From contig JASKMD010000015.1 of the NCBI GenBank assembly GCA_030144725.1, positions 4,033,810-4,097,809 on the forward strand: 64,000 nt of DNA. Direction: 5' to 3'. Below the pieces are notes generated by a model. That model was not told the origin of the DNA and searched no databases. It was given only the letters and a program-made list of their open reading frames with translations. This document shows positions 1-9,712 of the stretch, piece by piece (the first letter of the stretch is position 1; the number at the start of each line of letters is the position of its first letter). Source of the stretch: Haematococcus lacustris. Its lineage: Eukaryota > Chlorophyta > Chlorophyceae > Chlamydomonadales > Haematococcaceae. The position numbers and the translations under genes are program-made.

Positions 1-889
1 ACCCACACTGCTCCCACCAGGCAGGGGCGGCAGCACCTCCCCAACCTGACAGACAGGCAAAGACAAATGAATGGTGGTGACGGCAGCAGCAGCAGCAGGG
101 GCAGCAGCAGGGGCAGCAGCAGCAGCAGCAGCAGCCGGGGCAGCAGCAGGGGCAGCAGGGGCAGCAGGGGCAAACGAGGCAATAGGGGCAGCAACGGCGG
201 CAGAGGCGGCAGGGGCAGCTTGGCCACCAGGGGCGGCGGGGACAGCAGCAGCAGCAGCAGAGGCAGCAGGGGCAGGAGGGGCTGTGAAGCAGGCGGTGGA
301 GCTTGCAAGACAGGCGTGGCTCTCACCTTGAGCCTGGGCCCAGCCTGCCTGAGCTCCTGGCTGCCACTCAGGGGCAGCAGCTGCTGGGTGTCCAACCCCA
401 CAGCCCTGAGCCGTGCTGGGTGAGGCAGCTCCTGCAGCAGCTGCCGCACAGCTTCCCGCCCCAGTCCAGGGTTCCCCTCCAGCCAGCAGGCCTCTAGGGC
501 AGGCAGCTTGGACAGCAGGTGGGGCGGCAGCTGGGTCAGGCAATTGCCTGCATCACCAGGGGCAGGGGCAAGAGGCATCAAGGCTTGACACACTGCTGCT
601 GACGATGCCCCTGCTAGTGCCCCTGCTGCTGCCACCCCTGCTGTTGCCCGCTGCTGCTGCTGCTGCTGCTGCTGCTGCCGCCGCTGCTGCTGCTGGAGCT
701 GCTGGAGCTGCTGCTGGTTGTCCCGGTCTTAAAGCCCCTAGTGGTGGTGGTGGTGGTGGTGGTGCCAGTGTAGCCGCCGCTGCTGCTGCTATCACCATAG
801 AGCCAGAGCTTGGTCAAGGAGGTTAGGGTGGTAAGGGAGTCAGGCAGCTGAGTCAGCCTGTTGTCCGCCACTGACAAGGAGGTCAAGGC
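1..889 (-). CDS. Leucine-rich-repeat protein, 3' part (partial)
   Basis: Three exons can be followed on the minus strand: 889-796, 547-327 and 45 to the window edge. The first encodes a typical LRR (LTSLSVADNRLTQLPDSL, then TSLTKLWLYG). A donor at 796/795 and an acceptor at 548/547 join TAT-G to GC-AAT, so the repeat continues as YGNCLTQLPPHLL and then LPALEACWLEGNPGLG. The next donor (CTCAAG/GTGAGAG, 327/326) and an acceptor after a pyrimidine tract (46/45) again keep frame. LRRs are usually protein-binding surfaces. The partner, location and remaining domains are unknown because the 5' side runs into the assembly gap and the 3' side leaves the window. Both visible introns are filled with CAG/CTG-type repeats. 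The LRR call is firm; the exact splice sites are inferred. Confidence 0.7.
66..290. repeat. GCA/GGGGCA low-complexity tract in LRR intron
   Basis: This stretch is almost entirely GCAGCA and GGGGCAGCA units. It lies inside the predicted intron 46-326 of the LRR gene. Open frames here encode only poly-Ala, poly-Ser or poly-Leu and are not genes. Confidence 0.8.
585..790. repeat. CTG/GGT microsatellite cluster in LRR intron
   Basis: CTG triplets are followed by a GGTGGTGGT run near 735-760 and another CTG run, all within the predicted intron 548-795. The repeat accounts for long spurious poly-Ala and poly-Ser open frames on both strands. Confidence 0.8.
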
Positions 890-908
890 CTGCAGGGTCA
901 GACAGGTC

Positions 909-1408
909 NNNNNNNNNNNNNNNNNNNNNNNNNNNNNNNNNNNNNNNNNNNNNNNNNNNNNNNNNNNNNNNNNNNNNNNNNNNNNNNNNNNNNNNNNNNN
1001 NNNNNNNNNNNNNNNNNNNNNNNNNNNNNNNNNNNNNNNNNNNNNNNNNNNNNNNNNNNNNNNNNNNNNNNNNNNNNNNNNNNNNNNNNNNNNNNNNNNN
1101 NNNNNNNNNNNNNNNNNNNNNNNNNNNNNNNNNNNNNNNNNNNNNNNNNNNNNNNNNNNNNNNNNNNNNNNNNNNNNNNNNNNNNNNNNNNNNNNNNNNN
1201 NNNNNNNNNNNNNNNNNNNNNNNNNNNNNNNNNNNNNNNNNNNNNNNNNNNNNNNNNNNNNNNNNNNNNNNNNNNNNNNNNNNNNNNNNNNNNNNNNNNN
1301 NNNNNNNNNNNNNNNNNNNNNNNNNNNNNNNNNNNNNNNNNNNNNNNNNNNNNNNNNNNNNNNNNNNNNNNNNNNNNNNNNNNNNNNNNNNNNNNNNNNN
1401 NNNNNNNN
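909..1408. other. Assembly gap (500 N)
   Basis: Exactly 500 undetermined bases. The round number suggests a scaffolding gap of arbitrary size. It separates the LRR gene from the OPR array, so their adjacency is only as good as the scaffold join. Confidence 0.98.
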
Positions 1409-2246
1409 AAAAGGAGGGATGGCATCAAGTTGATGGCCCTACGCCCATCCCCTCTGAACTTGATGGGCCGTGCGCAGGGTTATCACCCACAACTTATCGA
1501 CCAACCTCTTCACTTTAGGTTGTGTTTGGTTTCAGTCTAGCACAGTGCGTTGCGGCACCCATGATCCTGGCAGTGCTCTGCAACGCACTCTGCAGCCTGT
1601 GTTATTAAAAAACCAGTCTGACATGCTCCATCTGACAGCAATGACAGATAGCCAGAGTACACGCATGCGCTCACCGCACAGCTGCAGGTCGTAATAACCT
1701 CATACAGTTGGCCTTATGACCCTGGCTTGCTGCTGGGAACTGCCCTCCTGCTAGCCCTCCCGCCCCTGTACCACACAACTCACCTGCACTGCGCACCCAC
1801 CATGCAGCCATACCTACCTGACGGTTTCCTCGATATCCCTCTACAGTACGGATTTAAAAATAGTAACAGGATCACCAGGCACACAGGGAGCTCACCCTGT
1901 GCTTGACGATGGACTCACTAGCCCCTCCCACAGTGGCAAGCATGCGGTGGGTGTGGTGGCAAACCCAGTGGATGGCACGGTCAGGCCCCTACCTCTTCAG
2001 AGCCTGCCCCACTCCCCTGTGCTTCCCCACTCCCAAACACCCTGCACCTCAGACAGCTTGAATGTATATGCAAGATGGGTGCAAGTGACTCGCATGAAGC
2101 CCTGATGTAATATCTAGTCAACAGCTGTGAGCAGGTGTGTCTATCTGCAGCTACTGCCCCAATCGATGTGCCACCCAGCCGCACCTGCCCCATCCACCGC
2201 CACCACTGCACCAGGCGCCCCTCCCATCATTCCGACCCTTCATGCC
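1409..2246. repeat. 3' flank of OPR copy 1, duplicated behind copy 2
   Basis: No coding signal seen. The stretch from about 1640 to 2246 is similar to about 4640-5230, downstream of copy 2. Shared landmarks are the CAGCTAGCCAGAGTACACGC-like string, GGTGGCAAA..GTGGATGG, and the block ending in CACACTCTTGGCCGCACTGG. The 3' flank was therefore duplicated with the gene, and differs from the flank behind copies 3, 7, 8 and 9. Confidence 0.6.
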
Positions 2247-4455
2247 TCACACTCTTGGCCGCACTGGGCGCGGCAGCAGCCCTAGTGCCTGGCCTGTCCG
2301 CTGTGATGAAAGCACGCCAACACCCTTGGCCTGGGCACCTGGCAGGGGGAGTGCGCCCTGCTGCCTTGCCTGCTGCCCAGCTGACACGATGACTGCCTGC
2401 TGCTGCTGAGCTGCTGGTGTGGCTGCAGCTGGTGCCTTCACCTGGCCTGCAAGATGCTCCCCCTCTGTTTGCAGCAGCTGCCGCCACGCCTCAGCCTCAG
2501 GCAAGCTGGCCCGCACCTCCTCACGCATGAAGGCTGCCTGCTCACTGTCACTAGCCAGCTGATCGAAGACTGCCTTGTTGACCACCGCCGTTGCATCAAA
2601 GTGTGCCAGCTGCTGCAGCTTGACATGAGCCACCACCCCTGACATGCTGCCATCATGTAGGTAGTTGGAGTTGTGCTCAACAGCTATACCCTGCTTTACC
2701 CCTGGTTGATGCACCAGCAGCAAAGCGCAGTGGGTGCCGTCCTGACTGAGTGCAGCCTGTTGTGTTTCACTGTGACCAGCACCTGTCAGCGCTTGCACCA
2801 GCTGGCCGCAATCAATTTGCCTGCATGCTGTCTGAAACCTTCCCAGGGTGCTCTTATGGAAGGCTGCAGCTTTCAACACAAGCTCCTGCAATGCTGGTGA
2901 TGCTGCCAGGGATGTCTGGCCTCCAGTGCAGATATGCAGCCACTGACTGGCTGTGTACAGCTGCAGCAGATCCTGCTCGCCCCATTGTTGCCCAACTGAT
3001 TCCCTCCTGCTGCACTCCCTCCACACTGCTGCTGCCATGCTGTTCAGCTGCGGCTCACTGGCCAGCTGGCTGTGGCCTGATGACACTGCCTCGTGGATGG
3101 ACAGGGCAAGGAGCATGCTCCTGGCATACAGCAGGTTGGTCAGGTGCTGCGTGGTGAAGGCTGCCAGGTCTGCCTTGGCCACTCCTGCTGCCAGGCTGCG
3201 CACTGAGTAGTCCAGGTAGCCAAGGCGGGCCAGGCCATACAGGCTGTTTGTCCGGTCTTGGCCATTCATCACTTGCTGCACTTGTGCTGCCCGCTCAGCC
3301 AGCAGCATGCAAACCTCCTTGTCATGCCACAGCACTAGGCTCATGGCGTACATAATTGTGCAAGCCTCTTGGGTTCTTAAGCCAGGAACCACAGACTTTG
3401 CCCTGGCTGCAAACTGGTCCAGCAGCTGCCTTGCCCCTTCCCTGCAGCCAGGCAGCTTGCTGGCAGCCCAGATTAGGCTGGCCCACTGCCCAGGCTCAGC
3501 ATCCCTTGTGACCTCACCCTGGCTGATGGCGGCTGTGACTGACTGCAGCAGGGGCTGGGCACTGCCTGTATAGCCTGACTTGGCCATGGCCCACAGTGTC
3601 ATGCTGATGGCCTGACTAGCAGCACCCCAGGCCAGCTTCTCAGGCAGCAGCTGCACTGCCTGGTCGCACAGCCAGGTCAAGTCAGAGCTGTCACTGCACT
3701 TCATGCCAGCTGTGGCCAGGCCATGCAGCAGATTGCTCCAGTCACGCCAGCCAGCGCTCCTCATAGCCTCACTGCTGGCACTGTGGCTGGCAATGGCTGT
3801 GCAGGCTAAGGTGGCAGCGGCAGCAGGGAGGTGGGGCTTGAGCTTGCCCAGGGACCAGGCTGCCATGTTCAGCTGGCGAGCATCAAACTGCTGCAATGGC
3901 GAAGGTGTGGGAGGGCTGACAGCTTTGCTATCTCCAGCCCCTCCAGCCATGCGCTGCAGCAAGGCCATCACTGCATTGTGCTGTGCTAGAGTCATGTGGG
4001 TTCTGCTGTTCTCCGGCTGCCTGGCCCAGTCTGCAAAGCACCACAGCAGCTGTGACGTCTCCTTCACCTGGCTACTGCTGCTCAGGAAGGGCAGCTCCTC
4101 CACCGCTGACACTAGCTGCTCCAGGTCCTGCTTGGGTCGGGGTGCCGGGTTATACTGGCGCAGGGCTGCAGGGCAGAGAGGCAGGACATGGACATGAGCC
4201 TATCTGCACAAATGCAGTTCACCTGCTGCTACTTAGGCTGCTGGCAGGCATCAGTCAGCAGTGGCTGTCCTGCCCTACTGCTGGCAGCGTGTGGGGCTGC
4301 TCACTTTGTGCTGGCGCCCTTAGCGTTCGCGAAGGCCTGTCGGTGGGCCAGGGCGGCAAGCAGGTGCGAGGCGCAGGGCTGCGCAGTAGTCCAGGGAGTC
4401 GCGAACCCCAGCCGTGCCCGCTCAAGCAAGTGCGGGTAGGCAGCAGTTGCCGCAT
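2247..4455 (-). CDS. OPR/RAP-like organelle RNA-binding protein, array copy 1
   Basis: Predicted exons 4455-4305 and 4165-2247 give 689 aa. Exon 1 (50 codons) begins MRQLLPTRTC and is rich in R, P, S and T with almost no acidic residues, like a chloroplast or mitochondrial transit peptide. It ends CAA-A before a strong GTGAGC donor; exon 2 opens after CCCTGCAG, in phase. Exon 2 carries about eight helical repeats of 36-40 residues. One reads FDARQLNMAAWSLGKLKPH, close to the OPR pattern (N/Q-L-x-N-x-x-W-A-L-A-K-L). A RAP-like domain lies near residues 542-606 (GIAVEHNSNYLHDGSMSG ... VVNKAVFDQLASDS). OPR-RAP proteins of green algae act on specific organelle RNAs; that role is inferred here. 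The RAP domain lacks the usual Asp-Gly-Pro. A Q/A/P-rich tail of about 70 residues follows. This is the most diverged and least decayed copy. HEAT-, PPR- or Pumilio-like repeats were considered and fit less well. Confidence 0.68.
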
Positions 4456-5223
4456 GGCGAGGGACAATGCAGGGGCTTGCACGGTGCAGCTATTTACACA
4501 TAGACTTCACGGATGTCACCAACTAGCTGCTGAGCCGAGCACTGCTCTAGGATGTTATCGCGGTCACCTCCGTGCAGCTTAACCAACCTGCTGGTTGCTT
4601 ATGATCGTGCGGGTCAATTGCGGGACGGAGTTGGGTCATCAACAGCTATGACAGCTAGCCAGAGTACACGCAAGGCCTGCTCACTGCACAGCTGCAGGAT
4701 CCATCCGAACGTCGTGATATCCTCGCCTGCACTGCCCGACTGCCAAGCAGCCATACCTGGCTGACGTTGATGTACATGACTGACGAGAGCACATAAGGCA
4801 CACAGGGGAGCTTCACAATGGCTACCACATGGTGGGTGCGGTGGCAAATGCTGTGGATGGCTCGGTCAGGCTGCTGGCCCTGCCTTGCCCCTTCAAACCT
4901 GCCCCCACTGCCGTGTGCTGCCCAGCTTATTGCCTGCCAGCCTTACCAAACACCCTGCACCGCAGCCAGCTGAGATGGATATGCAAGATGGGTGCAAGTG
5001 ACTTGCATGATTACCAACATGACACATTTTCATAAACCATGACACATTTTCATAAACAGCTGTGCACAGTTGTCTATCTGCAGCTTCGGCATTCATCGAT
5101 TCCCACCAGCCATGTCGCCCCAAACCAGGCCAGCCCTATAACACGATGTGCCACCCAGCTGGATCTGCCCCTCCCACCACCACTGCACCACGCGCCCCTC
5201 CCACCGTATCGACCCTTCGTGAC
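4456..5223. repeat. Spacer between copies 1 and 2 (duplicated flank)
   Basis: No gene seen. 4640-5223 is the second copy of the block at 1640-2246 and forms the distal 3' flank of copy 2. 4456-4640 holds the presumed 5' flank of copy 1. The GATAAAG-type upstream block of the other copies is absent here. Confidence 0.5.
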
Positions 5224-5597
5224 TCACACCCTTGGCCGCACTGGGCGAGGCAGCAGCCCTGGTGCCTGGCCTGCCCGTTGTGATGAAAGCACGCCCACAC
5301 CCTTGGCCTGGGCAGCTGGCAGGGGCAGTGTGCGCTGCTGCCTTGCCTGCTGCCCAGCTGACATGCTGACTGCGTGCTGCTGATGAGCCGCTGGTGTGCT
5401 GCAGCTGCAGCTTGACACGAGCGTACCTAGCCCTGCTGTACCCCACTGCACCAGCTAGCTACATTACCTGGTCAATGCATCACCAGATAATGAGAGTGGA
5501 CGCCTCCCAGACTGACTTCTGCCTGTTGTGCTTCACTATGGGCAGCCTCTGCCAACGCTTGCACTAGCTGGCCGCCAACAATCTCACTGACTGCTGC
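5224..5597 (-). pseudogene. Decayed RAP-domain and tail region of copy 2
   Basis: Right after the TAA that ends copy 2 (5600-5598), the same frame continues with family sequence: GGQLVQALAEAAHSEAQQAE, then VSLGGVHSHYLVMH and a TGA. Further on, 5400-5224 encodes a tail matching the C-terminus of copy 1 (VSMSAGQQARQQ ... GVGVLSSQR). The region between, which should hold the RAP core, is shortened and out of frame. This is the broken 3' end of copy 2. Confidence 0.65.
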
Positions 5598-7381
5598 TTA
5601 AAACATTTCCGTGGCTTTCTGATTGACAGCTGCAGCTTTAACAACAAGCCCCCGTAGCGTTGGTGAAGCCGCCAGGGATATCTGGCCTCCAGTGCAGGCG
5701 TCCAGTGACTGAGTTGCTGTGTGTAGCTGCAGCAGATCCTGCTCGCTCCATTGCTGTCCAACTTCTTCCCTCCTGCTGCACTCCCTCCACAGTGCTGCTG
5801 CCATGCTATTCACCTGCGGCTCACTGGCAGGCTGGCTGTGACCTGATGACACTGCCTGCTGGATGGACAGGGCAAGGAATATGCTCCTGGCATGCAGCAG
5901 GTTGGTCAGATCCCGCGTACAGAAAGCTGTCAAGTCTGCCTCAGCCACCTTGGTTGCCAGGCTGCGCACTGAGCTGTCCAGGTAGCCAAGGAAGGTCAGG
6001 CTGCATAGGCGGATGGCCAGCTGGCTGCTATCCATTTCACCCCTTGAGTGCCCTGCCGCCCGCACAGCCAGCTGCTTGACGAACTCTGTTTCAGGCCATA
6101 GCGCCAGGCGGGTGGCGTTGAGGAGGGTGCTGACATCTTCAGCATCAATTTCGTCCAAGCTATCGCTCACCCTGGCTGCAAACTGTGCCAGCAGTTGTCT
6201 TGTTTCCAAACTGCAGCCGTGCAGCTCTCCGGCAGCCATGATCAGTTTCCTCCAGTTTGTAAAGCGAGCAGTCTTCATAATCCGGCCCCGGCTAATAGCA
6301 GCTGTGACTGCCTGCAGTATGGGCTGGGCACTGCCTGTGTAGCCCACTGTCACCATGGCACTCAGAGGCATGTTGATGTCTTTGTAAGACAGAGTCCGAA
6401 TCGGCTTTTTAGGCAGCACCCGCACTGCCAGGTCACAGAGACTGGTTAGGGCTGGACAGTCGCTGCACTGCATGCCGGCTGCCCCCAAGGCATGCAGCAG
6501 CTGGCCCCAATCACGCCAGCTACCCTTCTTCATGGCTTCACTGCTGTCGCAGTAGCGAATGAAGACAGTGAAGGCTGAAGTTGCAGCGGGAGGAGGGAGG
6601 TGGCGCTTGAGCATGACCAGGGATAAGGCGGCAATGCTCAGCTGGTGAGCATTCTCAGCTTCATCCCCCACTCCCAAGCACTGCAGCAAGGCCCCAGTCA
6701 GCTGGCGCCTGCTGCTTGCCTCCAGCCTGTCCCATTCCGCCATGTCCAGCGCCAGATGCACCAGCTGCTTGCCCTGGCGATTGCTGATCTGCAGAGGAAG
6801 AAACTTTATCTCTGCCACCTGCTGCTCCAGGTCCAGCTTGGCTTGGGATGAGGGCTTAGACTGGGCTGCATGCAGTAAGGGACAAGGGTTGAGCGGTGCA
6901 TGTATTCCACAATTAGGCAACACGAGGAAACAGCCGCGGTTAAGCTGAAAGTGAGGTATAGCTGGTAGGCCTCAGTGGCAGCGGCAGTAAGGGGTGTGTA
7001 GTTGACCTGCTACAGTGTGGTGCAGATAGTGAATGTGACTGCAGATAGCATGTGACTACATTAGCAGCTGAGCAGTCTACATTTGACCTTTCTTGCAAGC
7101 TACATATAAACTTCAGATGCTCACAGCAAGCCTCGTAACAGGCAGCTGCGTCACTGCACTATCCCATGGCAGCGGTGTGTGCTGGCAGCAGGCGGGGGCA
7201 GCAGACTGTACCGCACACCTTGCGCATGCACGCTGAGCTTCCGCGACGGCCCGACGGGGAGGCACGTTAGGCTGCAGGTGCGAGGTGCAGGACTGCGCGA
7301 GACGCCAGCTGGTCGCGAACCCCAGCCGATGCGAAGCCCGGGTTGGGCCGAGCAGGCGCGGGCAGGCAGCAACGACTGCAT
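5598..7381 (-). CDS. OPR-like protein, array copy 2, RAP lost by nonsense codon
   Basis: Exons 7381-7219 and 6865-5598 encode 476 aa. Exon 1 starts MQSLLPARACSARPG and is transit-peptide-like. It ends CAA-G at a GTGTGC donor and joins CC-CAG after TGCATGCAG, restoring a phase-1 codon. Exon 2 begins QSKPSSQAKLDLEQQVAE and contains the helical repeats, for example QLSIAALSLVMLKRHLPPP and QLAIRLCSLTFLGYLDSSV. The frame stops at TAA after NQKATEMF, with recognisable family sequence continuing beyond, so the C-terminal RAP domain would be missing. It may make a RAP-less protein or be a recent pseudogene. The intron is short (353 nt) and has no transposon remnant. Confidence 0.6.
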
Positions 7382-7554
7382 GGAGGGATGTGACTATGGC
7401 GGGCGAGGAAGGCAGGCCGCAACCGAAGACCGCGCCAAAGAAGACTTCACGGATCAAGAGCGGGAAGTGCAGGGTGAAAGGACCGAAGCGCAGGGCCAGT
7501 GCGCAGGTGTAGTGGGGTATGAGGGAGCAATGCACAGCGCGGGGGTAGGGCTGC

Positions 7555-7607
7555 GTTTCACGGATGTCATGGAAGCGGATAAAGCGTCGGCTGCACGCGG
7601 CGACGGG
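7555..7607 (-). promoter_or_regulatory. Conserved upstream block of array genes (copy 2)
   Basis: About 200 nt upstream of the exon 1 ATG lies a block containing, on minus, CGACGCTTTATCC flanked by GC-rich sequence. The same block sits about 175-205 nt upstream of copies 3, 4, 6, 7 and 8. CTTTATC is a plausible TATA-like core. Part of the conservation simply reflects recent duplication. Confidence 0.35.
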
Positions 7608-8290
7608 ATACCCAATGCCAACCTACGCTGGTGCTCCCTGAAAGGTTGCGCCCATCAAGACAATGCATAGTCATACCCCCAGCAGCTGATCACAGGTGGT
7701 GGGGCAATGGCTATCGCTGCGGCCATTCCCTTATGATCGCCCCCCACTCAGGTGTCCCCATCATGTCCCCACCCTGCTCCTTGCCAGCTGCCCGCCCTGT
7801 CCGTGCTATCTGCGCGAGGGCACGACCGTGCCTTGTTACAAGTGTAAAGAGAAGAACAATTATGCACATGATGAGCGATGTAACTATGTGCATAGCAATG
7901 CGGAACAACACCATACCTGCGCGAGGGCACGACCGTGCCGTCGTGCCTCATGCAGGAGTCTGCTTAAGTCCTACCGGTCACACAAACACACACTACCCGG
8001 TGACGAAGAGTCGCCTCAATGGCTTGACTGTATTCTCTAACACTATCCCTGTGTCCATCTTCCCAGCCCTGTGACACAGTGGTCGCTAGGGGTCCAGACG
8101 GCTGGAGTGGCAGCAGCACGGCCCACAGTGTTGAGGCCAGGCAGGCATAGGCTGGCTCCCCGCCCCAGCTGTGCCGACTCCTCGCTTCAGCCTTGCTCTG
8201 TCTTAATGTTGCCGGGACTGACGACATGCTCCATCACACCAGCATCGGAATAGGCCAGCTGCTGCTGCATGTTTGAGCCAGCACCCCTTT
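7608..8290. repeat. 5' flank block shared by array copies
   Basis: No gene is supported. The stretch resembles about 24950-25150, 33410-33610 and 42920-43100 (landmarks CTCCTTGCCAGCTGCCCGCC and GTCGCTAGGGGCC); a shorter version is at 13450-13600. It is part of the duplicated unit. A local duplication of GCGAGGGCACGACCGTGCC occurs near 7810 and 7920. Confidence 0.5.
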
Positions 8291-8350
8291 AGCTCCCTTT
8301 AGCTCCCTTTAGCTCCCTTTAGCTCCCTTTAGCTCCCTTTAGCTCCCTTC
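8291..8350. repeat. 10-bp tandem repeat AGCTCCCTTT, about 6 copies
   Basis: Five perfect AGCTCCCTTT units and one ending in TTC follow each other, then the sequence passes into C/T-rich DNA up to about 8410. Confidence 0.95.
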
Positions 8351-8459
8351 CCCTTCCTGAGTTCTTTCTCTCCTAGGTAATTCCCCTTCTTTTTCCCTTT
8401 CTCTCTGTTCTCTCCTAAGTCTTTTACCTTTGGAGGTTGGCTTGTATCCACCCGAGCCC

Positions 8460-8715
8460 TACCTCCTTAGTGTAACAACTACTACTACCCCTGATATGCT
8501 GCCATTATGCAGGTAACTGGAGTTGTGCTGATGCTGGCTGACTTCCGCCTGCCATACCTGCCTGTGCCCAGCATCTGGCAGTGCTAGCACCTGCTGGCTC
8601 GTCACACCATGTTGCAACACGGCTTGTCACCATTTTTTTGTCTCCTTGCAGGAAGGGTTCAGCAGCGGCAAGCAGCTCCTGCAAAGGCTGGTGTGGCTGC
8701 CAGGGATTCAATACA
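8460..8715 (-). pseudogene. OPR gene fragment (C-terminal linker)
   Basis: On minus this matches the segment between the helical repeats and RAP of the array genes (ASTARCWAQAGMAG, QELLAAAEPFLQ), with frameshifts and no flanking exons. It is a decayed fragment beside copy 2. Confidence 0.5.
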
Positions 8716-8739
8716 ATACAGCCCCTAGTTGTAGGGGAG

Positions 8740-9712
8740 GTATGTGCTATGCTGGTTTACAGTCACAGGCTTACGAGCAGGGCCTACAGCACACATCTAC
8801 ACCATGCCTTACCCACCCACACTCCTTAGCCCACCTGCCCCTGCCCCTGCCACCTGCCTACAACACACATCTACACCATGCTTTACCCACGAGCAGGGTA
8901 GGACCTACAGCACACGTCTCCAACATGCTTCCCTCACCCTCGCTCCTTACCCCACCTGCCCTGTGCCTCCCCTTGCGGACCATCAGCTCACACCGCCACA
9001 CTCAGCTCATGGAGTCATTCAAAGGCGTGTAGCCTGTGCCTGTGACCCCTGACACCGCAATGTGTCCCAGCCTTGTGAACAAAGCGCTGTCCCTGCCTCG
9101 TCATTGGATCCCTCACCACTCCCTTCCAGCCCCTCTACTGCACTCTGCCAAGGACCGTCAGGGCAGCTCTGGAACCTAGAAGCAGCCAATCCTTGCCAGC
9201 AGCCAGCCGAGGCCACCGCACAGGCCAGCAGGCGCAGTGGCTGACACAAGAGCAGGCCATGCAGCAGCCAGATGAGGGCATGTGGTCAGGCTGGGCACAA
9301 GCACCGCCTGAACCTCCCGACCCCTGACATGCCCTAGACCTGTGAGACCTGACGCTGCAAGCCCATGCACTGTTGCTCTTGTGACGTCAATGGCACATGG
9401 GTATGGCCTAGCTATGCTGCGCTGCAAGGTCCGCGCCAACCTGCCAGCATGCGGCACCGCCCCACACTGCCTGCTGCTGAGCCACCTGGCCCACAGCCAG
9501 CATTCTGCTACTCACAGCCTACAGCTACGCCCTGTCCCTAACTCGTCATGGTCACCATCAGCGCACACTCGCAGCCACAGCTTAGCCACCACGGGGTCGA
9601 GCACCAGCTGCCAGCATGCCACTCTGCCGCTGTGCCACCAGCCCTCAACCCCCAGCACCACATCAGTCCATGGTCACAGCAACTGCCCTGCTGTCACTTT
9701 GCTGCCAAGGCT
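8740..9712. repeat. 3' flank of copy 3, shared with copies 7, 8 and 9
   Basis: No gene seen. The landmark CTTGCGGACCATCAGCTCAC and the following CTCAGCTCATGGAGTCA string recur near 14040, 31150, 34550 and 39470, each time downstream of an OPR exon or fragment. It is probably 3' untranslated and downstream DNA. A TTACA (TGTAA on minus) sits at 8757-8761. Confidence 0.55.
8757..8761 (-). terminator. Candidate polyadenylation signal TGTAA (copy 3)
   Basis: TGTAA is the usual poly(A) signal in volvocine algae. It lies about 950 nt beyond the copy 3 stop, in a block conserved behind copies 7 and 9. The second TGTAA of that block is mutated here (TTACG). Confidence 0.3.

Noticed and set aside
71..331. 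Poly-Ala/Ser/Leu open frames on both strands
   Set aside because: Produced by GCA/CTG repeats inside predicted LRR introns; no start context and no domain.
2247..4165. PPR, Pumilio or HEAT assignment of the helical repeats
   Set aside because: Repeat length of 36-40 with L-x-x-x-A/W-x-L-x-x-L patterns and a C-terminal RAP-like domain fits OPR better; PPR's 35-residue Y-N-x-L-I signature is missing.
3703..4197. Plus-strand open frames opposite OPR exons
   Set aside because: Antisense shadows of a GC-rich coding strand; composition mirrors the minus-strand codons and there is no independent motif.
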